From Xylaria sp. FL1777 (taxonomy: Eukaryota; Ascomycota; Sordariomycetes; Xylariales; Xylariaceae), in the NCBI GenBank assembly GCA_022578965.1, contig MU400558.1:62001-126000 (forward strand): DNA of 64,000 nucleotides, read 5' to 3'. The translations under genes and the position numbers were made by a program. Positions 44,231 to 55,459 of this stretch are shown piece after piece. The notes beneath the pieces were generated by a model that worked only from the letters and a program-made list of their open reading frames with translations, searched no databases and had not been told where the DNA came from. Numbering within the stretch: position 1 is the stretch's first letter; each line of letters begins with the position of its first letter.

Positions 44231-46042
44231 ATGGCATCAAAACCATCAGCCCTTCCTGGCGAAGGCGAGGCGACGGGATGGACTCCTGAAATGGAAAATC
44301 ATTCGTTAGCCAACTATCTACTCTACATCACCGCTATTGGATCCGCGCTGGTAATTATATGGCGGGTAACGATGATGATCACAACATACGTCCGGACTGT
44401 TTCTAGCTTAAACAACGATGAACAGCGTTTCTTTGCGAGGCCGTCCTACAAATTCTCATGGATCAAGAAGCACGTATTATACGCTCCCCTCTTCCGCAAG
44501 CGACACAATCGCGAATTCCAACTCAGCAGTGCTATCAACGTTGGCACTCTACCCTCTCGGTTTCAATTTCTCTTCTTAATTGGCTACTTCGCAACTAATG
44601 TTGGATTCGCTGTGGTTCACATCCCTTTTGCCGAATCGGCTTCAGATGGTCTCAAGCAACTGCGAAATCGAAGCGGTACACTGGCAACGGTGAACATGAT
44701 TCCCTTGTTCATCTTGGCTGGGAGGAACAACCCCCTTATTCCTCTGTTAGGCATCTCATTTGATACGATGAACTTGCTTCATCGCTGGTTCGGCCGTATC
44801 GTGGCCATCGAGGCAGTGGTTCATACTCTTGCCTTCTATGCAGGCTCTGCGCTTAAACAAGGCTGGGGACCTGCCTTCCTGGCCACATTTACCTCCGAGT
44901 TTTTGATCTATGGGTTTGTTGTAAGTTTTTAAACCACTGGAGTTGTATTAATTATCCGGAGCGAAACTGATAGTTTTTAGGCTACTGTTGCATTTGTGGT
45001 GATTCTATTCCAAGCCGCCAGCATCTCAAGACATGCGTTTTATGAGGCCTTCAAGATTTTGCATATCCTCCTCGCTGTTGCTGCCATTGTTGGGCTCTGG
45101 TATCATCTACAAATCGAGAAGTTGAGCCAGCTAAAGTGGCTTATCGCTGTGGTACCCCTCTGGATTGGTGATCGGGTTGCCCGCTTTGCCCGTGTCATAT
45201 ATCACAACGTCGGAAAGGGGGGCACCAGAACTCTTGTTGAAGCCCTTCCTGGCAACGCCGTTCGTGTGACTGTGACGATGGCCCGTCCTTGGGATTTCCG
45301 TCCAGGTCAACATGCCTACCTGTACATGCCCACAATCAGCTTCTGGCAATCGCACCCCTTCTCACTGGCATGGAGTGAGGAAGCCGAAAACCTAAGTGAG
45401 GACAAGTTGGCCATGAACCGCCAAGACATTCTTGGTATGCGTAAGACGAGTATGTCTTTCGTCATCCGTGCTCGGACAGGCATGACGAGCACGCTCTATC
45501 AGCGCGCTGCTGCTCATCCTGAAGGGCGCCTTGTCACCCGTTGTCTGGTTGAGGGACCGTATGGTGGCGAGCACATGCTAGATTCATACGGCACGGTCAT
45601 GCTTTTTGCTGGCGGTGTTGGTATCACACATGCTGTCCCTCACATGCGACACCTAGTAGCTGGTTTTGCTAATGGTACCATTGCTACCCGGAAGGTCATA
45701 CTAGTGTGGATCATCCAAAGCCCTGAGCATCTTGAGTGGATCCGCCCATGGATGACACAGATCTTGGCGATGGATAAACGACGTGATATATTGCGCATTA
45801 TGTTGTTTGTGAGCCGGCCACGGTCGACCAAGGAGATCCACTCCCCTTCATCGACAGTGCAGATGTTCCCAGGCCGACCCAACATTGACACTCTGATGGG
45901 CATGGAAATGGAACAGCAGGTGGGCAAGATGGGCGTGTCGGTTTGTGGTCCTGGCGCTCTCAGTGATGAGGTGCGACTCGCAGTACGCCGCAAGCAGTAC
46001 GAGGGCGCAATAGATTTCATCGAAGAAGCCTTTTCTTGGTAG
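44231..46042 (+). CDS. Ferric/cupric-chelate reductase (FRE family)
   Basis: Two exons, 44231-44920 and 44981-46042, 583 residues. It is a membrane flavocytochrome that moves electrons from cytosolic NADPH through FAD and two hemes to extracellular Fe(III) or Cu(II). The ferric-reductase transmembrane domain (about 115-275) shows the bis-heme histidine pairs, each 14 apart: His184/His198 (LLHRWFGRIVAIEAVVH) and His258/His272 (KILHILLAVAAIVGLWYH). The FAD site is HPFSLAW (355-361); the NADPH region has LFAGGVGITHAVPH (438-451) and the terminal VCGPGALSDEVR (551-562). There is a first membrane helix near 28-50 and no obvious signal peptide. The intron removes 60 nt between V230 and A231 with GTAAG and TTTTTAG signals. 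No ferroxidase, permease or siderophore gene is beside it, so its partner is unknown. Confidence 0.93.
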
Positions 46043-47381
46043 ACGATTATGGTCCAAGGAGTTAGTTGGATGCAGGAGAAGCTTTGGACGCTTCAAAAGC
46101 AAGTTGGTTTTTAGGCCCATAGTTTACGGGCGTTCTTCTACAGAGTGCGCGCATATTTCACTCACAGAGACCGGCCGCGATGTTTTATTGTACATACAGT
46201 CACTTCCTTCATTTATTTTATGGTGGCGGCAGATAGGAGGCTACCACTACTTGGCCTTGAACAGGCGCACGTGCGACGATATCTAGAGAGAAAGCTACAA
46301 AATACAAAGCAAGCAAAAGTGGAGCATTCATTTGTTCATATAGGTACCAGCCAGTATCCCTATGGCTTGGCTGTCGTGAGGTGCATGTACCTAGTCTAGA
46401 TGATACTGCAAGTTTACTGCATAGGTAGGTACCTAAGGTATCACTTTTAAGTCACGGAGTTGAAACCCTCTTCAGAGGGATAGATATACACATGGGCACA
46501 TATAGGTGTATCTGGTAGGGTACGTTAAGTAAGCCGCCACGTTACGTAGGTGCCTATTACGCTATTCCACACTGTACCTACCAAGAGCAGATAGAGCACA
46601 TGCAGCTTTGCCCCTCATTGATAACTGCACGTGGAAGCCTTGCCCCCCCAACAACTGACCTACCTACATGTACTGTATGCAACATCTACCCTACTGTAGG
46701 TAATGTACATCCGTACGTAATTTATCTGCACGTAGTACCTACAGATGTAGCACAACAAAGCCCGTGCAGCAGCTGAACTAACGCCTCGGGTGAACCTTCA
46801 GTGAGCTCCTCTTCTATCCCTTCACCAAAGTTCACAGTTGCACCATTATCGTCCAAGCCTGAGCTCTTCTCTATCTCAGTACCCCGGCCTAGTTATTGTC
46901 CTTCTGTTTGTTTTCCTTCTGACCACGTCTTGTTTGCCCATTCAAGCTGTGCTTACTTCCTAGAGATACGTCCAGACCTCCGCCGATCGGCAAACCATAA
47001 CGACCTGAATTTGATGACTCGAGACCGATAATAACCTTAAGAGCTCACCACGACTCCATAGTACCAAGACAAGCACCACGTATGCACATACGTACACAGA
47101 TAAAATAGCAAGGAGAAAGAGAGAACAAATCTAGTCGTTGATCATTCCGAAAACGAACAACCCGACAAGCAACAACTGGCTGCTAGTACTTCCAGCCTTG
47201 CCCTCCTCCCTCCGGAACACTGCGATCTCCCGCTCGTAGCGGACGGGGGAGACCAAAGCTCCATAGTAAACCAGCACTCAGCAGATATCAGATAATCCCG
47301 TAGGAATTCTTATCAGACCTGGGCTTCGCCTTTACCAACACGTCCATACCTCCCAACACACAGTCGCAGGGTGCAGACACA
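46043..47381. other. Spacer and 5' region of the Yippee-like gene
   Basis: Contains the 3' UTR of the reductase, several TAGGTAGGTACCTA blocks (46421-46437), and C/T-rich leader of the next gene from about 46790. No gene is visible. An ATCAGATAA word is at 47287-47295. Confidence 0.5.
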
Positions 47382-47965
47382 ATGGGTCTCTTGTACAACA
47401 CGTACCTCAGTAGCAACAAGATCTACGGTTGCAAGAACTGTAAAGCCCACCTTGCCAACCACGAGGAGATTATAAGTAGGGTAAGTTGAGAACATTATCT
47501 GTCTTGGTATAACCTAGCTCCTTGCGTAGAAGCTCCTGATGTTGTAATCATGGCTTCATGTGATCGACCCGGTTTACAGTTGTAAAACTGCATCCAGCCT
47601 TACTTCGCGGTTTACTTCGCTCAGGATGTATCTTTTCTTTCTTCTACCCCCTCTATCTACCTTGTTTCATCTACGTCCCTACCCATGTGGGCTCTTAATA
47701 TCGAACCCGGCACTAACACGGCATAATACAGAACTTCCGTGGCCAGCATGGCAAGGCCTATCTATTCAACACGGTCGTCAATATCGAAGCCGGTGAGCCA
47801 TCAGAGCGTAGTATGACCACAGGACGTCATATTGTCCGTGACATCACGTGCCGCCAGTGCAAAGAGACCGTCGGCTGGAAGTACGACAAGGCCTTTGAGA
47901 ACAACGAGAAATACAAGGAGGGGAAGTTTATCCTCGAGTTTGAGCTACTCTGCGTCGTATCGTAG
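47382..47965 (+). CDS. Yippee-like zinc-binding protein (Moh1 type)
   Basis: Two exons, 47382-47480 and 47732-47965, 110 residues. It begins MGLLYNTYLSSNKIYGCKNC and has both zinc-binding CxxC pairs of the Yippee domain: Cys17/Cys20 (GCKNCKAHL) and Cys73/Cys76 (CRQCKETVGWKYD). The invariant block NFRGQHGKAYLFN starts directly after the intron, and GKFILEFELLC closes the domain. The 251-nt intron is long for this window but has a good GTAAGT donor and an AATACAG acceptor. Yippee proteins adopt the fold of cereblon's thalidomide-binding domain; yeast Moh1 is linked to survival in stationary phase and YPEL5 to the GID/CTLH ubiquitin ligase. The exact role here is inferred from family only. Confidence 0.94.
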
Positions 47966-49528
47966 CAGGAGGAACCGGCGTTACGGTACCTTCATACCTA
48001 GGGTTAGATGGGTGCATATGGGATGCAGAGGTCGGCAGAGCGAACATAAGCTGCTACAACCTACTACTGTATGCTGATGTCACGCTGAATGATGGTACTG
48101 AGTAGTTGAACTATCCTCACTAAGCACACTACTGCTTCAGCTTCTCAGTCCATTGGTCTACTCTTAAGAACCCGAACTGAGTCTGATTCTCATATCTACC
48201 ACATGATTTTCTAGTTTATTTTTTGGTTGTTTTTTAAGACGAGCTTAGAAATGCTAGCTCTATAGTATCCCCTTTCTCCTAACGCCGTTAACCCCAAGAG
48301 AGCGAATGGCTTGTTTCGGTGTTTTGCATTGGCCGGTGTCTTTCCAGTTGTTTTGTTTTGGGAAGGCCTTGAGGATTCACTACCGGGATAGGAGTTCAGC
48401 CTTCTTTTTTTTTACGAGAAACAAGAAATACGGTTCTTGGGATCCTTCAGTCGAGAAGCGAGCATCCATCGGGTATCTATGATTCGCGGATCTACGGGAA
48501 GGAAGTACTATTTGGTTTGTTCAGTTTGTTACTCGCAACCAGCTCGTCTGCTGCTCACACCCCTGCATTACGGATAGATAGAAATATACATCACTGAACT
48601 TCGTCTCTGTCTTTACACGTGAACCCCGGTGTGAAGGATGTCCTTAGTTGGTTAAGACACATCTGGTCGATGGATTCTTACGTGTTTCCTGCTAGATGGT
48701 ATCAAATCCAAGCACAGTATCCCGTGGTATCTCCGGAAAATCCTAGTTGTATCCTCCAGACAGCACGTACGTAAGTGATCATGTAACCGGAATCCGTTTC
48801 CCCTCCGCTCGTTCATTCTCATGTCTACATTGGAAATACGAAGTCTAGCTCGGTAGACTACACACGTATATAATAGCCCGACCAACTAACTACCTGATTG
48901 TGTAACCCCATAAGTGACCAACAGAGGACGGACGAATTAGGGTCAAGGGGGCCATTAGGCACACCATCTACTTAGCTTCGTATGGAGAGATTTCCTAGAT
49001 GGATATTGACGTAGAAAATTGTGTGATTGTATTGGTACACCCGTTAGTCTAAGAAAATTGGTAATGACAAAGTAAACGAAAAGAGAGGATGTGCCAGGCC
49101 AAGAACTAAGAACACACAAATATATATCTACCAATACCATCCGGCCCGTAGTGAACACACAGAAATTCCCAAGCACCAGAACATTTCTCAAACGCCGTCC
49201 CAATGCAAAGATGTAGTACCAGTCCTGTAGACAATCCAAGAGCGCAGCGCAGGTCCTTGTTCAAACCACAGTCATGGCACCGAGGCGGTAATCATAGTAA
49301 CCGTTATCTCCGTACTCTCATCAGAGAAGAATGGGGCCTACCGACTGTTCAGTTTCATCGGGGCCGAAACCGGGAATGATTGTGACCTATACAAAACGAG
49401 ATTAGGCCAGACGATCGTGTAATACCCCCCGCAAAATAGTTAACTAGCAACCAACATGATTTTGGGGTTTGACTACTGCGTAAAGAACGCGTAATCGGTT
49501 CAGAATTCTCTTTGTTATTTTTATCCTT
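47966..49528. other. Convergent spacer
   Basis: 1.56 kb between the stops of the Yippee gene and the SLC35F6-type gene, largely T-rich 3' flanking DNA. The open frames on the minus strand (48652-48885 and 48955-49239) have no recognisable features. Confidence 0.5.
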
Positions 49529-50994
49529 CTAGTTGTGCTCGATCGGTTGCTCAGGAAGCAACTCATCAACTTCGGAGCGAGGACGAAGGAATGCGAAAGG
49601 TGGTTGTACGAGGCCGTTGAACACAAAAGTGAAGTAGACGAGCAGAGCAAAGCCCAGCACTTGTAACCACTTGAATGTCTCCCAGCCGAGACCGAGGGAG
49701 ACAATCCAGATAAAGAGCGTCCGGCAAGTATCGATGGTGGAGCGTGATGTCGCACTGACGTTGCGAGTTACAGAGAGTCCGAAAAAATTAAAGCCGCTAC
49801 GAATCCAAATTAGTCAATCGAGTTCCAGATTCTTCGGATTTTGAACTCCCTGAGTAGGGAACTTACCCGATGCTAATCATAATGAGGAAACTTGAGATTA
49901 GAACAATTTTGTTGTCTACCATCTGTCGGAAACCCTCCACAGCATCAAACGGACCGAAACGACCAGCATCAGTTCGGCCGATGGTAAAGTGCAACACGAG
50001 CATGCCAGTAAGAGTGACAGCCAGGCCGAACAACCCCTCCCAGCCGACGACCTCAATGGGTTCAATATTAGAGCGCTCTAGCAGAGATTCCTCAAGCACG
50101 AACTGGGTGGCGGTGAAGACTTGTGCACCAGCAATCAACAGTACACCAAGGATGACTCGCACAGCTTCAGCAGCTGCAGGGTCTTCAGCCACTAGAGCGC
50201 TTAGAGAAGTCGCCTTCTCCTTTGAATCCGGCTGAATGGCGCCAGCCAGACCCACGATCGCAACGCCCAGCACAACACCAACGAGTGACAACCACTGGAA
50301 GAGGTGCAATTTCCGGCCGAGGAAGACGAGGCTGAACAGACCGACGAACAAGACGAGGGCGCCTCGGGTCATCTGGTAGATAGAGGCAGCGACCATGAGG
50401 AGACCCGCGTTCATCAGGGTGGTTCCAAGGATGTCACAGATGGCGGGCAGGCTAAGTAACAGGATGCCGAAGCCGCTGAGGACACCACTAGGTCCTGCGC
50501 CAGTTCTCTTATGTGCCAGAAGCGTGGATTCCGAGTTAACACTTGCGGCGTCTGCGTTCGGATCGGCATCGGCTGCGGCGGCATCGCTAGACTCGATGGG
50601 CTGGTATCCATTGTTGCCGGGACTCTTGCGGTTCACGATGCGAGAGTAGGCGGCCATCAAACCGACGACAAGCCAGCAGCCAGCTTCGCCTACGAACATC
50701 TGCGCCGTCTGCAGCACTGGCTGTTCGAAGTGGAGGCGCTTCTTCGGATCGGGGTCATCGCAGTTTCGAACACATTGATTATCCTATCGGGGCAGAAGAA
50801 GCCAATGTCAGCTGCCATGTCTACAGCTCCTCTACTATACAACCATCCGCCTTCATCGGCTCGGGGACCCTGATAAGACACCAACAGGCTAGTAGGGCAA
50901 GACAACGAACCTGGAGCTTGGTCAGGAGCGTGTTGCATACTCCGGTGAGTAGCATCATGCCAACCAAGAACGGGATGACGGCCTTGTTCGCCAT
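49529..50994 (-). CDS. SLC35F6-type drug/metabolite-superfamily transporter
   Basis: Three exons, 50994-50911, 50783-49867 and 49796-49529, 422 residues with about ten membrane helices. It opens MANKAVIPFLVGMMLLTGVC (first helix), then the family-specific DNQCVRNCDDPDP and HFEQPVLQTAQMFVGE. It continues with EamA-like helix pairs (ICDILGTTLMNAGLLMVAAS, IYQMTRGALVLFVGLFSLVF) and ends NFFGLSVTRNVSATSRSTID, LFIWIVSLGLGWETFKWLQ and an acidic tail. A variable, Ala/Asp-rich cytosolic loop (about 70-110) is typical. Human SLC35F6 is reported in lysosomal and mitochondrial membranes; the substrate is not settled, and the fungal protein is presumably an organelle-membrane transporter. The first intron is needed to join the start exon; the second splits Gly before GFNFFG. 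It is in tandem with the DUF2985-like gene. Confidence 0.92.
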
Positions 50995-51865
50995 CCTGGA
51001 GAGCCACTTGGCCGATGGTCGCGCGACGAGAACGCGGCTGAGCGGTTTCGGGCCTGGGTTGCTGCCGCTGCTTGGTGCGCAGTCTTAAGTTTGAAGGTGA
51101 CGAGACAAGGAAAATAAAGAAGGGCAGTAAAATTCGACTAATAAAAAAATAAAGTATGATCGGAATGGAATAGTTATACAATGATGTCGATGAAGACGGA
51201 CAGTTGACTGACCTAGAGGCTATCGCTCCTGTCTCAGAAGGTATGTACGTACGTAGTAGTACAGCGAGAACAGGGACCAGCCTGGGGTACCCGGTAGATA
51301 GCCCGTCAGCCGACTCCCCAGCTCCGTGGCATGTCACACCAGACCCACCAGAGGTCCCCTGACAGCATTCCTACAGGTACCTGCTTATAGGTATGTATTA
51401 CCCACCTCCGCCAGCTTCCATTCTTTAGACATTTTAACTCTACATCAAGCACGAGAAGACAGTTGAGGTGCTTAGACCTACTTCCATAACGACTGTTATA
51501 TAGACAGATCCGCGACATTCAATGTTAAACCTCTTTAGGAAGTACATCTAGTATAATTACCTACCCCGGATCACTTAGCTGCACACTACCGGCAACGTCG
51601 GACTATTGGTAAGGATTAAAGTGGAAACGCTACTACGAAACAAATAAAGTACGCTTTACATACTTCGTAGTTGTAAGTATTTTCCTTTGTTAAAAAGTTG
51701 CAATTTATTTAAAAAAAAAATCTATATTTGAAAATGATCTTAACATTCTATCCAACACCATGTTCTAAAACCCCTCCCAACCCCGGTATGGCAGGCTAAG
51801 GCATTTACAGTAAGTAGGTACCTGTCCTACTATTCAAGCAATATCCAGTCGCCTCAAAACGCTCA
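50995..51865. other. Spacer upstream of the transporter gene
   Basis: Promoter and leader of the SLC35F6-type gene, and 3' flank of the next minus-strand gene. Contains an A10 run at 51711-51720. Nothing else noted. Confidence 0.5.
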
Positions 51866-52924
51866 TCATGCAAAGAGACCACACTTCTTCTTCGCCTTCT
51901 TCTCGGGGTCCTTGTCCTTGATGTTGTTGTAATGTGGGATCCCCAGCTCCTTATCACGAGCGAGCCTCTGTATGTCTCTCTTCGTCAACGGTACACCCTC
52001 TATTGCTCTTACACTCAGCACCTGGCGTATCTCTATGATACGTACAGCCGTAGACATGGTGAGGGTCAACGCGAAGAACACACCCGTGGTCCAGGCTGGA
52101 CGATCGTAGCGGCTCAGAGCCCACATGAACCCAGATAAGACGCCTTGAAGTATAACGTACCAGATGTTGAGCCAAGCGATGAAGTCCATTTTCCAGAGCT
52201 TGGAGGGCGGCGCCCGGACACCAGTGGGTGGAGCATCAGAGATGGTCTCTAGAGGGTACGGGACGCTGTTCTCGTCGTAAGACATTGTGGTTTCCTCGAT
52301 GTTCTTCGGACCGAGCGTTGGCGGCAGTTGATCGGAGCCCTCGAGACGTAGCCAGTCCCGGTGAACCCCTGCCAGTCTCCGCAAGGCTTTCTGGTCTTTG
52401 TGTATACGATATCGAAGGAGTAGATAGAGGTCGCGAATACGCCAAGGGGCCATTCCAAACGCCGTCGCGCTGAAAAGTGCCGTCAAGACCTGCGAGTCGA
52501 TCTCGATCCAGATCCGGCGCGGGGAGTCAATGTTATCACAGTCGTACTTCCCATTCAGCCAGCACATCTGAGGCGCTGCATTCGCGAGCAGAAGTATAAT
52601 CATAAAGCCCCAACCCGCGACATTCAGCTCGTACAATGTGAGGAAGAGGCCATAGCCCGTGTTATAGAAGTTCCAGAAGGCAATCAAGCCCCAATGAATC
52701 TTCTCCTTAATTGGGTATTTAGGTGGGAAATGATACCCGTTGGCATACTCGCTGGTTCCAAGTGTGGCGGGAGTTGGTTTACGGGGCTGGTCGGGAGAGC
52801 TTTGTGCTCTTTGGCTGAGAAGGGGCCCGGTGGATGATGAGGAGGACACCATTCGCTCGACAGTCTTATGTAGTGTCTTTTGGGGATATTCTCGAAGAGC
52901 GATATGCGGTTCCAACGCTGCCAT
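51866..52924 (-). CDS. Fungal multi-pass membrane protein, DUF2985-like
   Basis: Single exon, 352 residues from ATG 52924 (MAALEPHIALREYPQKT); the frame continues open upstream but without an ATG. A Ser-rich, disordered N-terminus (VSSSSSTGPLLSQ) is followed by about four to six membrane helices: IHWGLIAFWNFYNTGYGLFL, AGWGFMIILLLANAAP, a hydrophobic block at QVLTALFSATAFGMAPWRIR, WLNIWYVILQGVLSGFMWAL, and GVFFALTLTMSTAVRIIEI. The block RRIWIEIDSQVLTALFSATA with following APWRIRDLYLLLRYR resembles fungal DUF2985 proteins as I remember them. The C-terminus is lysine-rich (KDKDPEKKAKKK) and ends CGLFA. No transporter or enzyme motif is visible, and the function is unknown. A near-terminal CGLFA may suggest lipidation, but it is not a canonical CaaX box. 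Confidence 0.82.
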   Translation of the reverse strand: MAALEPHIALREYPQKTLHKTVERMVSSSSSTGPLLSQRAQSSPDQPRKPTPATLGTSEYANGYHFPPKYPIKEKIHWGLIAFWNFYNTGYGLFLTLYELNVAGWGFMIILLLANAAPQMCWLNGKYDCDNIDSPRRIWIEIDSQVLTALFSATAFGMAPWRIRDLYLLLRYRIHKDQKALRRLAGVHRDWLRLEGSDQLPPTLGPKNIEETTMSYDENSVPYPLETISDAPPTGVRAPPSKLWKMDFIAWLNIWYVILQGVLSGFMWALSRYDRPAWTTGVFFALTLTMSTAVRIIEIRQVLSVRAIEGVPLTKRDIQRLARDKELGIPHYNNIKDKDPEKKAKKKCGLFA

Positions 52925-54463
52925 TATGCAGGGCACCCTACAGTTAGCTGCAACAACCCACACGAAACGACCGTGATCTTCGATTTGAACGCAGCGTCGA
53001 AGATTCAAGGAATTGAAACTCCGTGCATGCGGACTCGAGATCTACGAGGTCAAAGAGGCTCGATAAGAAATCCTAGTGCGACTTTCTTTCGAGACGTACG
53101 GACAATTGCGTGAGCGCCGAGTTCTTGTTTCCTGGGGTCTCGAGGACGAAAGAGGCAGGCAATATCATGAAGTGCTAGACAGAAAGACAACCAGGCAGAT
53201 AAGAAAAGCCGATAATGTGGTATGTAAAGAGGGGAATACTACGACAACAAGTTGATACAGAAAGTGAGAGGATAACGATGCTGGTTTTATTCTACCAAAC
53301 ATCAGTTCGTTTTACGTGTATATGTACTCCGTCCAAACGGTTCAACGTCTCTTAGAGCCTCGTCGAATAAGACGAAGGTTTGGTTACTTGTGGTGGTTCC
53401 TCGGTCGCTGTGACCTCAGCATTGGACCGGGACTAGACCGGCAATTAGCACTTACCAGGGGTCGGGTAAGGGGCTGGATGGTGATAGCTTCAACCTCGTC
53501 GTCGCCTTCCGTCATCGTCGCCGGTTCCGCATCCGGGGACACGTACCACGGGAGGCACAGCCCGCTTCAACCTTTCGCAGCTTAGATACTGGTCCGGTCT
53601 AGTGTAGTTAGAATACTGCGTATATCTATACATAGCTCGATGAAGGCGAGCGCTTGCACTCTTCAAGGTCGTTCTCGCATTGAAGGGAAATCTTCGGCAG
53701 TGGAGTGCGCCGGCTGGCAGATTGCCGACTGAGGCTATAGGACTACCTATCCTTGTAGGTACCTTACTCAGATGAAAAAGGGACACGGCGTCGCCATTAC
53801 ACGTAAGAGTGCCATGCATGGTGATATTATCTGGACGTTGCTTGCGTGACGTACGTGCGTGGGCTTAGTACCATATTGCTGGTTGAAGGGCTCATCACTA
53901 GACTAGGCAGAAACAAAACAGCGATTAGTTCTTATTAGAGTGTTTTATCATGTGTGCAGTTGTTATAGGTACAGTTACACAAGCCTAGTTGGGATCTAGG
54001 CAGCAGGATTTATAGTTTGTCTGTCCCTGCATTGACCTGTGTAAGATTCTCCGCACACCATTGTTTTAATATACGCGTATATAACAATTTGACATTCTCA
54101 AGCGAATGCGAGTTTTCCGACCTGAAGAATTGATATCGAGACCTGAACCTACACTCAAGCCAAATCATCGTCACCACGGGGTCCGCGCGACCGAGAAGCC
54201 TTTGGAAGCCTACCTGGGTTATGCCGATAGTATGCTCCGGAGTAAGGAGTAGTCTGCCATCTTCACGCGATTTACCTCAAGCTTGCACCGATTGTCTCGG
54301 ACTTACCAGTTCCCTTTTTCAATACGCGACCAGAAAATCATACAAAACATGTGATCTCAGAATGTAGGTTCGAGCTTGCACTAAAACATAGTTGTTGATA
54401 GCCTAGGAAATAAACTTGATTCGCTACCTAGTTTGAAGCTATTGACAATAAAAAAGGAAGAAG
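52925..54463. other. Spacer, no gene
   Basis: 1.5 kb between the DUF2985-like start and the tRNA terminator. Open frames (53316-53585 and 53490-53819) lack motifs. Likely promoter of the minus-strand gene plus neutral spacer. Confidence 0.5.
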
Positions 54464-54469
54464 AAAAAA
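54464..54469 (-). terminator. Pol III T-tract after tRNA-Leu
   Basis: A6 on the plus strand is T6 on the tRNA strand, about 23 nt past the mature 3' end; a second T6 (54450-54455) follows. This suits RNA polymerase III termination. Confidence 0.6.
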
Positions 54470-54492
54470 CATATCTCGCGATACAAATATCT

Positions 54493-54590
54493 TGACAAGA
54501 GTGGGACTTGAACCCACGCGGATTGCTCCATGAGGAAACTGTGCTAAGGTGACCTTAACCTCACGCCATAACCAACTCGGCCATCTTGCC
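54493..54590 (-). tRNA. tRNA-Leu(AAG) with 16-nt intron
   Basis: 98 nt including discriminator A. The acceptor stem pairs GGCAAGA with TCTTGTC (one G-T). The A box (TGGCCGAGTTGG) and B box (GGTTCAAGTCC) are present. The anticodon stem is TGAGG/CCTCA, with 23 nt between instead of 7, so a 16-nt intron follows position 37. The loop reads TT-AAG-G, giving anticodon AAG for Leu (CUU). A long variable arm (GGA...TCC) confirms a class II tRNA. The intron contains CTT that can pair with the AAG anticodon (TAAGGTCACCTTA), as is usual for pre-tRNAs recognised by the splicing endonuclease. Confidence 0.95.
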
Positions 54591-54983
54591 ATTTCACTTT
54601 TTGAAAAATTTCGCGGTATTGGAGATTAGATCAGAGAGAGAAGCGGACAATTGTGTCATCCTCCAAATTCAATGTCTGTGGCGTGGGGTAGGCTAATTGG
54701 ATTAACATTTCTTTGTTAGCGAGGTCGAGGGCCTTTATCTACCAGATATGCACCGAAACATATGAAGTGGGAGGACCTAGCCTGGGGCAGCACAAGGAGC
54801 CTTTCTTGCCCATCCACACCGCCTACCTTACGGAGATGAACTTATCTTACACCAAATTGTCCCAAGTCTTTACCGTTCCCTGCTCTTCGAGATCATAAGT
54901 CGAGGGTTTTATTCCGGCAATATTTTATTTACTTGGCACGGAACAGTTCAATTCGAAGCTTGTCTTGGCTAGTATATCATATC

Positions 54984-55418
54984 ATGGCGGAAGTAAATAT
55001 TGGACAGCAGCTGGCCGACACCGTCCTCGACAATCTCAAATACCAACATGACTGGACTGAGCTCGAGATATTGACTCACTCGCCAACCAGCCCGGAGCCT
55101 CTCGTGCGGCCGATGATATCTGGTCTACCACCACGGCGGCTGTATGTGCACCCGGATGACCAGATTGCTATGGTCAAGTCGAGTGCTGTTCCAGACGGTA
55201 ATATCTTGGACACCCCTGAAGTTGAATGGGTTCTGCCGACTCACATCTCCGAGAAGTGGACTCTCAAGGCGTTCGCCGCCATCTTTGATTCACTACCCGT
55301 GCAGCCCTCGGCTCATCCCGAGCGTCCCAAAAGGATCGTCTTAGCTACGATACATAGCGATTCTACCATTGTCTATTATATACTGCATGATGGAATCGTC
55401 AAACCGCGACAGAACTGA
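54984..55418 (+). CDS. sen15: tRNA-splicing endonuclease subunit Sen15
   Basis: Single exon, 144 residues from ATG 54984 (MAEVNIGQQLADTVLDNLKY); upstream in-frame sequence has no ATG. It has the fungal Sen15 blocks: HDWTELEILTHSP, LPPRRLYVHPDDQI, VEWVLPTHISEKWTLKAFAA, and the ending RPKRIVLATIHSDSTIVYYI with HDGIVKPRQN. Sen15 is a structural subunit of the Sen2-Sen34-Sen54-Sen15 heterotetramer that cuts both ends of introns in pre-tRNAs; it is catalytically inactive itself, and dimerises with Sen34. No catalytic Tyr/His/Lys triad is expected, and none is claimed. The short length is typical of compact fungal Sen15. It is 393 bp from the intron-containing tRNA-Leu, divergently oriented, and only 41 bp separate its stop from that of the alcohol dehydrogenase gene. 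Confidence 0.9.
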   Translation: MAEVNIGQQLADTVLDNLKYQHDWTELEILTHSPTSPEPLVRPMISGLPPRRLYVHPDDQIAMVKSSAVPDGNILDTPEVEWVLPTHISEKWTLKAFAAIFDSLPVQPSAHPERPKRIVLATIHSDSTIVYYILHDGIVKPRQN

Positions 55419-55459
55419 TCTCTCATCAAGAATTCATGTTCTGTTAGCTTCATGCTGCT

